Position numbers and translations under genes: made by a program. Positions 17,790-25,871 of a stretch of DNA of 64,000 nt are shown in pieces; within the stretch, counting starts at the first letter, position 1, and each line of letters starts with the position of its first letter. The notes below the pieces were generated by a model that saw only the letters and a program-made list of their open reading frames with translations, had not been told where the DNA came from and did not search any database. The DNA comes from CAVYXK01 sp963708245 (GTDB lineage Bacteria; Pseudomonadota; Alphaproteobacteria; Acetobacterales; Acetobacteraceae): NCBI GenBank assembly GCA_963708245.1, contig OY970201.1:6510001-6574000 (forward strand), read 5' to 3'.

Positions 17790-18695
17790 GTGCAGGGATC
17801 GCTGGGGGAGAAGATCGGTGAAGGCGCGTTCTCGGACGTCCACGCCTGGGCGCCCGGTCAGGTGGTGAAGCTGTTCAAGGACGGCCGACCGCAACGGCTC
17901 GCCCGGTACGAGGCCCACATCACCCGCGCCGCCTTCGCCGCCGGCGCTCCGGCGCCAGAGGTGCTCGGCGAGGTGACGCTGGACGGGCGCTTCGGCATCG
18001 TGCTGTCGCGCCTCGACGGACCGACCCTGAAGCAGCTTTCGCGAAGCGGCGCCATGACGAACGGACAGGTGGGCTCGATCCTCGCGACCCTCGCCCTATC
18101 CGTCCACAAGACGCCCCCGCCGCCAGAGGTGCTCCGCCTGCGCGACTTGATGGCGGGCTCGTTGCGCGACGACGGCGGCCGGATTCCGGAGCACATCGCC
18201 GCCGGCATCCTCGCCCTGATCGACCGCCTGTCGCCGGGAGACGGGCTGTGCCATGGCGATCTTCACCCCGACAACGTGATCATGACGGCGAATGGTCCAA
18301 GATTGATCGACTGGCTAGGTATCGTCCGCGCGCCCGCCGCCCTCGACCTTGCTACCAGCCACATTATCCTTGCCGAACTCACCGCGGACGTCGTTGCCGA
18401 TCCGGAGCGGCCGCGCGCCTACAATGCAGTCATGCAGTCCGAATACGCGCGGCTAGCCGGCATGTCACAAGCGGCGCTGACGGCGGTGATGGAGCCCTAC
18501 CTGTCCATCATCCGCGTCCGCGCCCTCCTCGCGGGGTGGTGTGGGCCCGCCCAGCGGGAGCGGTTGATTCCAGCGCGTCGAGGCGACCCTGCGCTCGGAG
18601 AGCTGATCGGTCAGCCCCGGGTCCGTCGCCCGCACGCTTGCGCACTGGATTGCCCAAACCAGAGAATGTCGCGGATAGTTTCTTTGTTCGGCTGA
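17790..18695 (+). CDS. Aminoglycoside phosphotransferase/APH-family kinase, C-terminus frameshifted
   Basis: A 301-aa protein from GTG 17790, preceded by GGAGGAAGGGCA. The kinase-like fold is clear: glycine loop LGEKIGEGAFSDVH, catalytic LCHGDLHPDNVIM, metal-binding LIDWLGI. This is the APH/choline-kinase superfamily; the substrate could be an aminoglycoside or another small molecule and cannot be deduced. The last 40 residues look wrong: removing one C near 18570 gives ERLIQRVEATLRSES and a stop at 18604, a normal family ending, so the present tail is probably read-through after a frameshift. It lies between an ISNCY remnant and IS110/ISNCY copies, as mobile cargo would. Confidence 0.75.
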   Translation: MQGSLGEKIGEGAFSDVHAWAPGQVVKLFKDGRPQRLARYEAHITRAAFAAGAPAPEVLGEVTLDGRFGIVLSRLDGPTLKQLSRSGAMTNGQVGSILATLALSVHKTPPPPEVLRLRDLMAGSLRDDGGRIPEHIAAGILALIDRLSPGDGLCHGDLHPDNVIMTANGPRLIDWLGIVRAPAALDLATSHIILAELTADVVADPERPRAYNAVMQSEYARLAGMSQAALTAVMEPYLSIIRVRALLAGWCGPAQRERLIPARRGDPALGELIGQPRVRRPHACALDCPNQRMSRIVSLFG

Positions 18696-18740
18696 AGCGC
18701 CGTTTCTCCGCCCCGGCCTGCATCATCACACTGCGCCGCG

Positions 18741-20290
18741 CGGAGCAACGGTCAAGACTGGCCGCAGGCCACCGCCGGAGGCGGCGCGAAGCGGTCTTGA
18801 CGGCTGCGAGCACGGCGTAACGCTCGATCAGGTTGGGGGCTACTGTCCTGCCGGGTCATGGTTCTTTCCGCGGTCTGTTGTCAGCCGCAACGTGGCGTCG
18901 GGGAGGTCGGCACCCCTATGTCCCGAACGCGGTCACCTCGAAAGGGCCGCAACGAAGGACGCGGGGTTGCCGGGCCTCGTCCCGGCTGGGACATGCTCCC
19001 GCCTCGATCAGGCGGATCTCTGTTCGCGAATCCGGGGGCTCGCCGCGCTCATGCGGCGGCCACTGCGTCACCCCAATCGAAATCGCGGTCATCTTTCCAG
19101 ACGCGGTGCATGATCACGCCCAGTTTGCGGGCAACCGCCACCTTGGCGCGACGCATGCCGATCCGAGCGGCAAGGCCGAGTCCCCACGTCCTGAGCTTCG
19201 ATGGCTTCGGATGGCGAACAAGCAAGACGTTCGCTGCCTCGAACAGGTAGGAGCGGAGCAATCCGTCACCACACTTCGATATATGACCGGCCTTGTCGAC
19301 CTCGCCGGACTGATAACGTCGCGGCGTGAGACCGAGATAGGCCCCGACTGACGTTGATTGTTTGAAGCGAGAGGGATCGTCGATCACTGCCATATATGCG
19401 AGGGCAACGATCACGCCGACGCCCGGCACCGACATCAGGCGGCGTGCGGCGGCATCGGCCTTGGCTCTCAGCACCACCTGACGGTCAAAAATCGTGACCT
19501 GATCACGGATGGCCAGCCAGGCCGCAAGTAAAGGTTCGATGATCGCCGACAATGCCTGGTTATCGCCGATCGCGTCACGGACGCGTATCGGGAAAGGGCC
19601 TTTGCAGCCACGGGCAATGACATGGCCGAACGTCTTCAGCAGACCACGTATATTATTGGCCACGGCCTGACGCTGCGAAACCAATTGCGCTCTGGCCATC
19701 AGCAACATGCGCAGGGTTTGTGCGTCCATGCTCTTGATGGCGACCTCGCGGAACCATCCGGTTCGCACGACCTGTGCGAGGCCAAGTGCATCGTTGGCAT
19801 CGGTCTTGTTGACTTGCAGGCTAAGTGCCGCCTTTGCGTGGCGGGCGTCGAGGCAGACGACCGGCAAGCCGCGCCGCCGCAATCCGAGGGTCAGCCAATT
19901 AGAGAGCTGGCCGGTCTCCAAACCGAATCGCGCGAGGGCCGGGGCCTGAGCGCGGACGATCCGGCAAATCGCATCGGGTTCCGTGGCACACTTGCCTCGC
20001 CAAACGACAGCGCCGTTGCTGTCGATGACGCAGATCGAGGTGGTCTCAAGCGAGACGTCGAGTCCGACGTAGTGTTGCTGATCCATGGCGTTGCTCCGTG
20101 TTGTGGTCACGGAGGGCTACCCGGTGGTCGGTTCCGGCTGTCCTTCGCGATTACGCCATGTCCCGACAACTGCCACCAGCCGAGGCGCGCAGAGGAGCGG
20201 TCAAGAATGCCGAAGGCACCGCGAAGCGGCGGGCGCTGCAGGCGACCGTCCTTGACGGCTCCGAGCACCGGGGCCCTTGCTGACCGGTCA
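18741..20290 (-). mobile_element. IS110-family insertion sequence
   Basis: The transposase is flanked by two related subterminal hairpin regions. At 18741-18813 GTCAAGAC pairs with GTCTTGAC; at about 20195-20275 a diverged version of the same sequence occurs (GGAGCGGTCAAG...CTTGACGGCTCCGAGCAC). IS110 elements lack ordinary inverted repeats, so exact borders are not defined. The non-coding part 18831-19048 belongs to the element's 3' side. It lies directly downstream of the ISNCY transposase gene and may have inserted into that element. Confidence 0.7.
19049..20110 (-). CDS. IS110 family transposase
   Basis: A 353-aa DEDD transposase. The RuvC-like N-terminal domain is visible (HYVGLDVSLETTSICVID, GLETGQLSNWL, VVCLDARHAKAALSLQVNKTDANDALGLAQ), as is the C-terminal transposase_20 domain with HhH (LMSVPGVGVIVALAYMAVIDDPSRFKQSTSVGAYLGLTPRRYQSG), whose conserved Ser region acts in strand transfer. 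Full length. A likely real start is the downstream ATG of MDQQHYVGLDVS. Confidence 0.93.
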   Translation of the reverse strand: MTTTRSNAMDQQHYVGLDVSLETTSICVIDSNGAVVWRGKCATEPDAICRIVRAQAPALARFGLETGQLSNWLTLGLRRRGLPVVCLDARHAKAALSLQVNKTDANDALGLAQVVRTGWFREVAIKSMDAQTLRMLLMARAQLVSQRQAVANNIRGLLKTFGHVIARGCKGPFPIRVRDAIGDNQALSAIIEPLLAAWLAIRDQVTIFDRQVVLRAKADAAARRLMSVPGVGVIVALAYMAVIDDPSRFKQSTSVGAYLGLTPRRYQSGEVDKAGHISKCGDGLLRSYLFEAANVLLVRHPKPSKLRTWGLGLAARIGMRRAKVAVARKLGVIMHRVWKDDRDFDWGDAVAAA

Positions 20291-21634
20291 GGCCGGCAGC
20301 GTGGTGATGTCACGCCGTGACGGGCGACCTTTGGACGGTAAGCCGGGCGCTTCGAGATTGTTCGGTGGCCGCTGCCGGGCAGGGTGGTGGCGGCGTCGGT
20401 TGGGCGCATAGGCTCCCTGCTGCGCCTGCACGTGCGCCAGCACCTCGGTCAACCGCTTGTTCTCCACGATCGTGCCCGGTTCGACCGTGCGGATCTTGTC
20501 GAACACCCGGAACGGCAGGTCGCTGCCGTTGGACCGGACGGCGAACCGACCGTCCGGGTAGTTCACCACCTCCACCGTCTTGCGCGCCAAGCTACGTGCC
20601 AGCGGCGTCGGTTCGAGGATCAACATCATGCGATCATAGTGCAGTGTCAGGTTGTTGGTAACAGTCCGCTTCTCTCGCCAGGCCAGGATTTCATCAAGAT
20701 CATCCCGGGGCGATAGGCGCCGATGGAGATCCGTGCCGTTCAATGGCTCTCGACCAAAGCGCTTGTTGTAGTCGGTGATGAATCCCGGCAACCAGGCGTT
20801 CGCTGCTTCGATGCCGGCAATGTTGGCGAGCCGCAACTCCTTCACCAGCCGGTCTTGCAGCGTGCCAAATGCACGTTCCACCCGACCCTTGGCCTGCGGA
20901 ATGTTGGCACAGATGATGTCGATGTTCAGCTCGGCCAGGGCCCGCCCGAACTGCGTGATCCGCTCGCCGCCGATGGCATCCTTGTTGTTCACCCGGAAGA
21001 TGCTGTGCTTGTCGCTATACAATGCGACCGGCTTGCCGTGTGCCTCGAGATAGCGGCGCATCGAGCGAAAGTAGTCGAACGCCGATTCCGATGCCGCGAA
21101 GCGCAGTTCCATGATCCGGCTGGTCGCATCGTCGATGAAGGCGAGCAGCGTGCAAACCGCACCACGGTCCTCGAACCAGGCGTGTTCCGAACCGTCAATC
21201 TGCACCAGCTCGCCGAGACACTCCCGCCGGCGTCGTGGTTGATGCGGGCAGGGCAGGCGGTGGCGCCGGTCGACCCACAGCCCGTCGGCGATCATCCATT
21301 GCCGCAGCGTCTCGTGCGAGACCGTGCAGCCGTGCAGCTTTGCCAGCTTCTCGGCCGCCAGCGTCGGCCCAAAGTCGCGATACCGCTCGCGCACGATCGT
21401 CAGAGCCAGGGCCCGGACCGCGTCCGGCAATCGGTGGTTGCTGCGCCGACCGCGGCGCTTCGAGACCAGGCTGGAGGCGCCCTCCTGGCGCAGACCGCGC
21501 AGTAACCGCAGTGCCTGACGCCGGCAAATCCCGATCAGTCTGCAGGCATCCGCGATGCGCAGCCGCCCGGACTGGACGCCAAGCAGAACTTCCAGCCGGC
21601 TGAACTCCTGCGTGCTCATCGACATCACCGCCAT
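20288..21634 (-). CDS. ISNCY family transposase
   Basis: A 448-aa DDE transposase: N-terminal HTH (QSGRLRIADACRLIGICRRQALRLLRGL), second HTH (HGCTVSHETLRQWMI), integrase core beginning GELVQIDGSEHAWFEDRGAVCTLLAFIDDATSRI and ending IPQAKGRVERAFGTLQDRLVKELRL, then the long C-terminal region usual for ISNCY. Two direct repeats GGTGACATCTCTAT (21667 and 21691) upstream mark the 5' end of the element; its 3' end is not recognisable next to IS110. Confidence 0.9.
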   Translation of the reverse strand: MAVMSMSTQEFSRLEVLLGVQSGRLRIADACRLIGICRRQALRLLRGLRQEGASSLVSKRRGRRSNHRLPDAVRALALTIVRERYRDFGPTLAAEKLAKLHGCTVSHETLRQWMIADGLWVDRRHRLPCPHQPRRRRECLGELVQIDGSEHAWFEDRGAVCTLLAFIDDATSRIMELRFAASESAFDYFRSMRRYLEAHGKPVALYSDKHSIFRVNNKDAIGGERITQFGRALAELNIDIICANIPQAKGRVERAFGTLQDRLVKELRLANIAGIEAANAWLPGFITDYNKRFGREPLNGTDLHRRLSPRDDLDEILAWREKRTVTNNLTLHYDRMMLILEPTPLARSLARKTVEVVNYPDGRFAVRSNGSDLPFRVFDKIRTVEPGTIVENKRLTEVLAHVQAQQGAYAPNRRRHHPARQRPPNNLEAPGLPSKGRPSRRDITTLPA

Positions 21635-21666
21635 GGCACCGCTCCCGGGACCCCAAGACCCCTGAG

Positions 21667-21704
21667 GGTGACATCTCTATTTTGCAGAGGGGTGACATCT
21701 CTAT
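21667..21704. repeat. ISNCY 5'-terminal direct repeats (GGTGACATCTCTAT x2)
   Basis: Identical 14-mers at 21667-21680 and 21691-21704, 24 bases apart, upstream of the ISNCY transposase. They correspond to the GTGACATTTCTAT repeats of the remnant at 17389-17488 and are probably transposase-binding sites at the end. Confidence 0.65.
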
Positions 21705-21773
21705 ATGGCGCTTACATACACGTGCCGCAGAAGACGCGTTATCGAAAGTCGGCGCTGGCCCCGTTGATCGGGC

Positions 21774-22466
21774 TCACGACGGGGGTTCCAAACGAAAGGC
21801 TGTGCGGGCGGACGCCTGATTGATAAGGCTGAACCAGCGGATGCACTTTTGCCCGGAGGATGTCACGACGACTTTCACCAGATAAGCACCCGGCAACAAT
21901 TTCCAATTCGGGCTGCGCCAGATAGGTGTGCAAAGGTATGCTTCATTGTTAAAGCCGTAACAGTTATCGTCACCGTCAATGCGGATAGCAATATCGAGGA
22001 TTTCACTTTCACCAGGGTAGACAACAACCCCTCGGAAGCTCGGCAGTAAAACAACAGATGGCGGAGCATCGGGCATTGGCTGGCCGTCAGAACTCAAGCT
22101 CGGTAATCTCATCGGTTCTGGGGAGTTGGCCCACCGTCCCTCCATCGCTCTGCCAAAGATATCCTGCCTATTATCGGAGCTAAGGAATGTGATCGCTGCG
22201 CGGCATTGTAATGCCGGAGCACGCAGTGTCCACCTGGCCCAAAGCGGTAGCGTCCTATTGGAGAGCTTGACACGAAGGGATCGCATCGCGGTGGCGTCGC
22301 TGGCCTGAAAGTCAACTGGCTGGTCTATTTCTAGGGTGAGGCTTGGCCTACGGAGATATTCGATGAGGATCGCGATTCCCATTGACACTACGGCACCGAG
22401 AATGACGGCTAGAAAACTCCCCAAGGCTTCCTCCCGAGAATCCGATAAACTGCATTTCTTGTGCAC
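21774..22466 (-). CDS. Hypothetical membrane-anchored protein
   Basis: A 230-aa protein with one N-terminal membrane helix (about residues 17-38, FLAVILGAVVSMGIAILIEYL) and a beta-rich soluble domain (SLTLEIDQPVDF, LRVKLSNRTLPLWARWTLRAPALQCRAAITF, GRAMEGRWANSPEP, PGAYLVKVVVTSSGQKCIRWFSLIN). I recognise the pattern as a scattered bacterial family without assigned function. A TTG a few codons inside, just before GSFLAVILGA, is an alternative start. It is the last of a minus-strand block of lower GC than the flanking chromosome, indicating acquisition with the neighbouring recombinase. Confidence 0.6.
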   Translation of the reverse strand: MHKKCSLSDSREEALGSFLAVILGAVVSMGIAILIEYLRRPSLTLEIDQPVDFQASDATAMRSLRVKLSNRTLPLWARWTLRAPALQCRAAITFLSSDNRQDIFGRAMEGRWANSPEPMRLPSLSSDGQPMPDAPPSVVLLPSFRGVVVYPGESEILDIAIRIDGDDNCYGFNNEAYLCTPIWRSPNWKLLPGAYLVKVVVTSSGQKCIRWFSLINQASARTAFRLEPPS

Positions 22467-22511
22467 TCTCCAGCGAAAGTCAAAGCCGCATAATCGGCTC
22501 GGCCCTGGTGC

Positions 22512-23171
22512 TTAAAATGGTGACGGCTTGCCGCCGCAAAGTGTGACCGCGTGCCGGAATGCCTTAACAAAGCGGCTGGCATATTCCACATCGTTAAAAA
22601 AGAACACCGCGACGAATGTCTTTGTCTTGCGATCCGCTTCGTGGTCGCGACCCTGTAGCTTAGGAAATACAGTATGCGAAGCCTCGTCAATGAGCGGTGC
22701 CTTATTGCGTGTCTGGAATTCCATGTTCTCAAGATCACAGGTCATGCCATTGGGATCGAGGTTGCAGGACAGTCCGCCGTGCTGTGAGTCAAGCTGCCAC
22801 GTCTTGATTGAGTTTGGATCAATATCACGCAAATTAAAAGTATAGGTTGTTGAGCTATACATCTGTTTGTATAGAGGCGCACTCGGATCATCCTCAACAT
22901 GCAAGCTCATCACGCAATCGGCGTGGCTAAATGTTTCGGTCCTTCGCTTAGTGAGCTACCCTTTAAGATAGTCCTCCTCTACTCCGTAGCCGAATGACCC
23001 GCCCTCGGATATGTGTGGATTAAAAGTGCTATCCATCCATGCGAGCGTATCCGCAAGGGTCGGCTGTTCATCCTGCGCGGTCGATCCATTAGTCCAGAGG
23101 CAGGCTGCTGCGACAGCCAAGGCAATGCATGCGGCTCCCGAATTTCGCATCAAACTGCTGAGGATGTCCAT
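22512..23171 (-). pseudogene. Secreted hypothetical protein interrupted by an in-frame TAG
   Basis: ATG 23171 starts a signal peptide (AACIALAVAAACLWTNGSTAQ) followed by QPTLADTLAWMDSTFNPHISEGGSFGYGVEEDYLKG, then TAG at 22958-22956. The same frame continues without shift as LTKRRTETFSHADCVMSLHVEDDPSAPLYKQMYSSTTYTFNLRDIDPNSIK to a normal stop at 22512. Together this is one 219-residue periplasmic protein of a widespread uncharacterised family. The amber codon either inactivates it or is read through. It starts seven bases after the upstream gene's stop, so they form one operon. Confidence 0.65.
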
Positions 23172-23177
23172 GTCATA

Positions 23178-23865
23178 CTACCTCGGCCAGTTACGTCGGG
23201 CGAGCCACACGTCACGTCGCCTGTGCTCGCCACTTTCGTGGTAATACCTATAATCTTTGACAAGCTCCAAGATGTGGATGTCTGTGCAAGAACCGCCAGA
23301 TATAAGTCTATCAAAATTCTCTGGCGTAAGGTGATCGTCGCCTTCCGACCAGTTGTTGCGCATTTGAAGTGCCGCAGCTTTCAATTGCGGCGAGCAGGAC
23401 TCCGACTTTAGTATTCCTTGCAAGATGCCGAAGGCATAGTCAGTCATCACTAGATAGGTATCTGACGATTTGACTCGCTTTATGGCTGCGGGGGAGAGAC
23501 CAAAATTAGACAAGGTATCAAGAACACGGGAACGCCATCGATCACTTACATTGGGTGGGGTGCCGCCTATGCGCCCGTTACGGGCCATCAATTCTATGAC
23601 GATGCTCCCGGTCATCTCTGCAAGCTCGTAAAACTCCTTTATTGTGACGCGCGCTTCATCGATCACTTGAGCAATTTCGCGCGTCTTTGCCTCAAACCCG
23701 GTGGCGCTTGCCTTCAGAGATTCTAGCTTGTCTATGTTACCAATCAGGGCGCAAAAAAAATGCACACACGATTGCCGCTGCTCCACGCGTTGAAGACCAT
23801 GCTCCGGGAAACAGGAGAAGATAGCCCTCTATCACAAGAAATATAACAGCGAAGCCATTGAACAT
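23178..23865 (-). pseudogene. Two-helix membrane protein with soluble domain, frameshifted at a T8 run
   Basis: From ATG 23865 the frame codes two membrane helices (MFNGFAVIFLVIEGYLLLF and RGAAAIVCAFF). It would end soon after a run of eight T (minus strand; 23753-23760). Dropping one T continues into CALIGNIDKLESLKASATGFEAKTREIAQVIDEARVTIKEFYELAEM and a helical domain to 23178. The join of hairpin and coiled coil is natural, so this was one protein of about 228 aa. A homopolymer of this length could allow slippage, phase variation or a sequencing error. The true N-terminus may extend upstream. Confidence 0.55.
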
Positions 23866-23933
23866 GAATCTCAAGTCGAAATGCCGCGACCATCGGTTCT
23901 CCTCGGCTTGCCGATCCTGACGGTCTCCACCTT

Positions 23934-24503
23934 TCACAGCGACAGCCTCGAAATCGTCGATTTGCCGACGTTGTAGCTCTTCGGCAGTTCCTTGAGCGTT
24001 TCGCCCTGCGCCCGCCGCCGCCGTGCTTCTCTCTGCTGCTGCGCCGTGAGTTTCGGGGGACGGCCCATATGCTGGCCCCGTGCCTTCGCCCGGCTCCTGC
24101 CTTCCGCCGTGCGTGTGCGGATAAGGTCGCGTTCCACATCCGCCAGCCCCCCGAGAACGGCAATCATAAGCCGCCCGGTGCTGGTGGCGGTGTCCGCCCA
24201 CGGCTCCGCCAGTGATCGGAATTGCCCCTTGGCGTCCACGATCTGCTTGACGATGGCGAACAGGTCGAAGGTCGAACGCGCCAGCCGGTCGATGCGTGTG
24301 ACCGTCACCACGTCGCCGGGGGCGAGGGCCTTCAGCATCTTCAGCAGTTCCCGCCGGTCGGGCCGCGCGCCCGTTGCCTTCTCCCGGTAAATCTTCGTGC
24401 ATCCGGCCTTGCGTAGTTGCTCAAGCTGCGCGTCAAGGGTCTGCCCGTAGGTGCTCACGCGGGCATAGCCGAGGGGCCGGTTTTGCGGTTTGCTTTCGGT
24501 CAT
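23934..24503 (-). CDS. Serine recombinase (resolvase/invertase family)
   Basis: A 189-aa site-specific recombinase. Resolvase N-terminal domain with catalytic Ser in GYARVSTYGQTLDAQLEQL, plus TRIDRLARSTFDL and AVLGGLADVERDLIRTRTAEGRSRAKARGQHMGRPPKLT, then a C-terminal HTH (AQGETLKELPKSYNVGKSTISRL). Size and layout fit the Tn3 resolvase/DNA invertase group. No full transposase accompanies it, so it may be a relic of a Tn3-like unit or a plasmid dimer-resolution gene. A TTGAC-N8-GTCAA palindrome 36 to 53 bases upstream (24539-24556) is a candidate binding site. Confidence 0.9.
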   Translation of the reverse strand: MTESKPQNRPLGYARVSTYGQTLDAQLEQLRKAGCTKIYREKATGARPDRRELLKMLKALAPGDVVTVTRIDRLARSTFDLFAIVKQIVDAKGQFRSLAEPWADTATSTGRLMIAVLGGLADVERDLIRTRTAEGRSRAKARGQHMGRPPKLTAQQQREARRRRAQGETLKELPKSYNVGKSTISRLSL

Positions 24504-24538
24504 ATCTTGCGGGAAGCGTCCAACTTCAGCCTAACCCA

Positions 24539-24556
24539 TTGACAAAGCAGGGTCAA
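24539..24556. promoter_or_regulatory. Palindrome TTGAC-N8-GTCAA upstream of the recombinase
   Basis: Perfect 5-bp arms overlapping a possible -35 (TTGACC on the minus strand) 17 bases before TAGGCT. It could be an autoregulatory or res-type site; assignment is by position only. Confidence 0.3.
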
Positions 24557-24633
24557 GAAAAGTTCCCGAAAGTCTTGAATTTCGAGAAACACTATGGGGC
24601 GGCTCAGTTCATTCCGTAGAGGCTGCACGCCCC

Positions 24634-25299
24634 TCACTCTTTCGACGGTGGCTTACCTGCTGCCAAGAGCTTGGCGTCAAGAGCGACTTTCCGTGCTTTA
24701 GCCTGCTCGGGACGGACATAGAAATGTTGGAACATCTCCTCGATAGTCTCCAAACACCACTCTGCCTCTTCCGGTTCAACGTCAATAATTTGTAGCGTGG
24801 TAAGGTCTGTAACCGGGTGAGCGGAGAAATTGCCGAAGTTCCTGATAGCGTCAACTGTCAATCGAAGAGATTCAGGAATGCCCTTTTTCGGATCCGTCTC
24901 GGCCAGAAGCAGATCGATCTCCTTCGCGAGGTCGCGGGCTTCGTATCCGTGTTCGTGGAGGATCGCCTGTAAGCAGCGGCGTGATAGCGCAGCCGATGCC
25001 TTTGCACTGAATGGGAGAACCCGGCCTGCCTCTACATAATCTCGTGCTATATGCTCGGGCACCTCTGGAGGAACCGGCCCGCGATTTGAGCCGACAGGAT
25101 AGACTTGGACCCATTCGAATGGTTCAAATCCGCCTTGTTCAGCGGTGGTGTTGTTAACGTAACAGAGTTCTATTGTATGCGCCATGCAGGCGGGGCAAAG
25201 CGCTATTCGACTTTTCCAATCTATCGAGGTCCCGTCGAACGCAAGCCGCCTCTCGTCCCAGTTTTCATGGAAATGAGTCGAACAGTGTGGACATTGCAA
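24634..25299 (-). CDS. DUF4145 domain-containing protein
   Basis: A 221-aa protein. An N-terminal zinc-ribbon-like part (MQCPHCSTHFHENW...ALCPACMAHTIELC) precedes the DUF4145 helical core (VLPFSAKASAALSRRCLQAILHEHGYEARDLAKEIDLLL...GIPESLRLTVDAIRNFGNFSAHPVTD), with the family-typical LSRRCLQ and RNFGNFSAHP motifs. The frame is open further upstream, but GGAGGG sits six bases before TTG 25299 and places the CPHC motif at the N-terminus as usual for this family, so TTG is chosen. DUF4145 proteins occur in accessory islands and next to restriction or defence genes. No partner nuclease is seen here. Confidence 0.8.
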   Translation of the reverse strand: MQCPHCSTHFHENWDERRLAFDGTSIDWKSRIALCPACMAHTIELCYVNNTTAEQGGFEPFEWVQVYPVGSNRGPVPPEVPEHIARDYVEAGRVLPFSAKASAALSRRCLQAILHEHGYEARDLAKEIDLLLAETDPKKGIPESLRLTVDAIRNFGNFSAHPVTDLTTLQIIDVEPEEAEWCLETIEEMFQHFYVRPEQAKARKVALDAKLLAAGKPPSKE

Positions 25300-25871
25300 T
25301 TGAGTCCCTCCTTCTGGCTGCTCGTTGTGGCTGCGGGTGTCACGCCCCGGCTCACCTCTGTTATCCCACTGCGATATCTTGTGTCTCCGGCGTGTCACAC
25401 AACCCAAACAATTGTCGCATAAGGCCCATTGTGTCAACTTTTTTCAAGTATCCACCAAAGTCCCCGCAGCATGCGTCAAATGAAACTCTGCGGCCCCACC
25501 GGCCACGATTGGGTTTGCGGGGCGGGCTTGGCGCCTCTGAATACTTGGTGTGGGATTTTGTTACTAGGAGTGCGGCGGCACAATATCTAGCTAGGTCAAG
25601 CTGCGCCTGCCAGTTGATCGCCAAGCGCGCCACGCCGCACCATTTCCAGGCCCGTGGATTCCCACACCGTGGCCCGAACCGCCCCCTCGATCGACGCCCG
25701 CTTCTATCGGCTGGTTCGCTCCCTGTCGCCCGCCGGTATCGATTTCGGTAAGGTTCCTCGCAGCCCCGTGGATCAAGCAGTAGAAACCCTGCAGACTGCA
25801 CTGCGCAGCGGCAGGCGGCTGTAGCTCTCGACACACCCGTAATTGCCTACTGCGCCAACCATCGCCGTGCC
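25300..25871. other. Gap without a recognised gene
   Basis: Holds the promoter region of the DUF4145 gene and about 430 bases of mixed composition before the oxygenase gene. A 51-codon frame from GTG 25663 (ARTAPSIDARFYRLVRSLSP...) cannot be matched to anything. No repeats or RNAs recognised. This is probably the border between the low-GC island and the chromosome. Confidence 0.35.
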
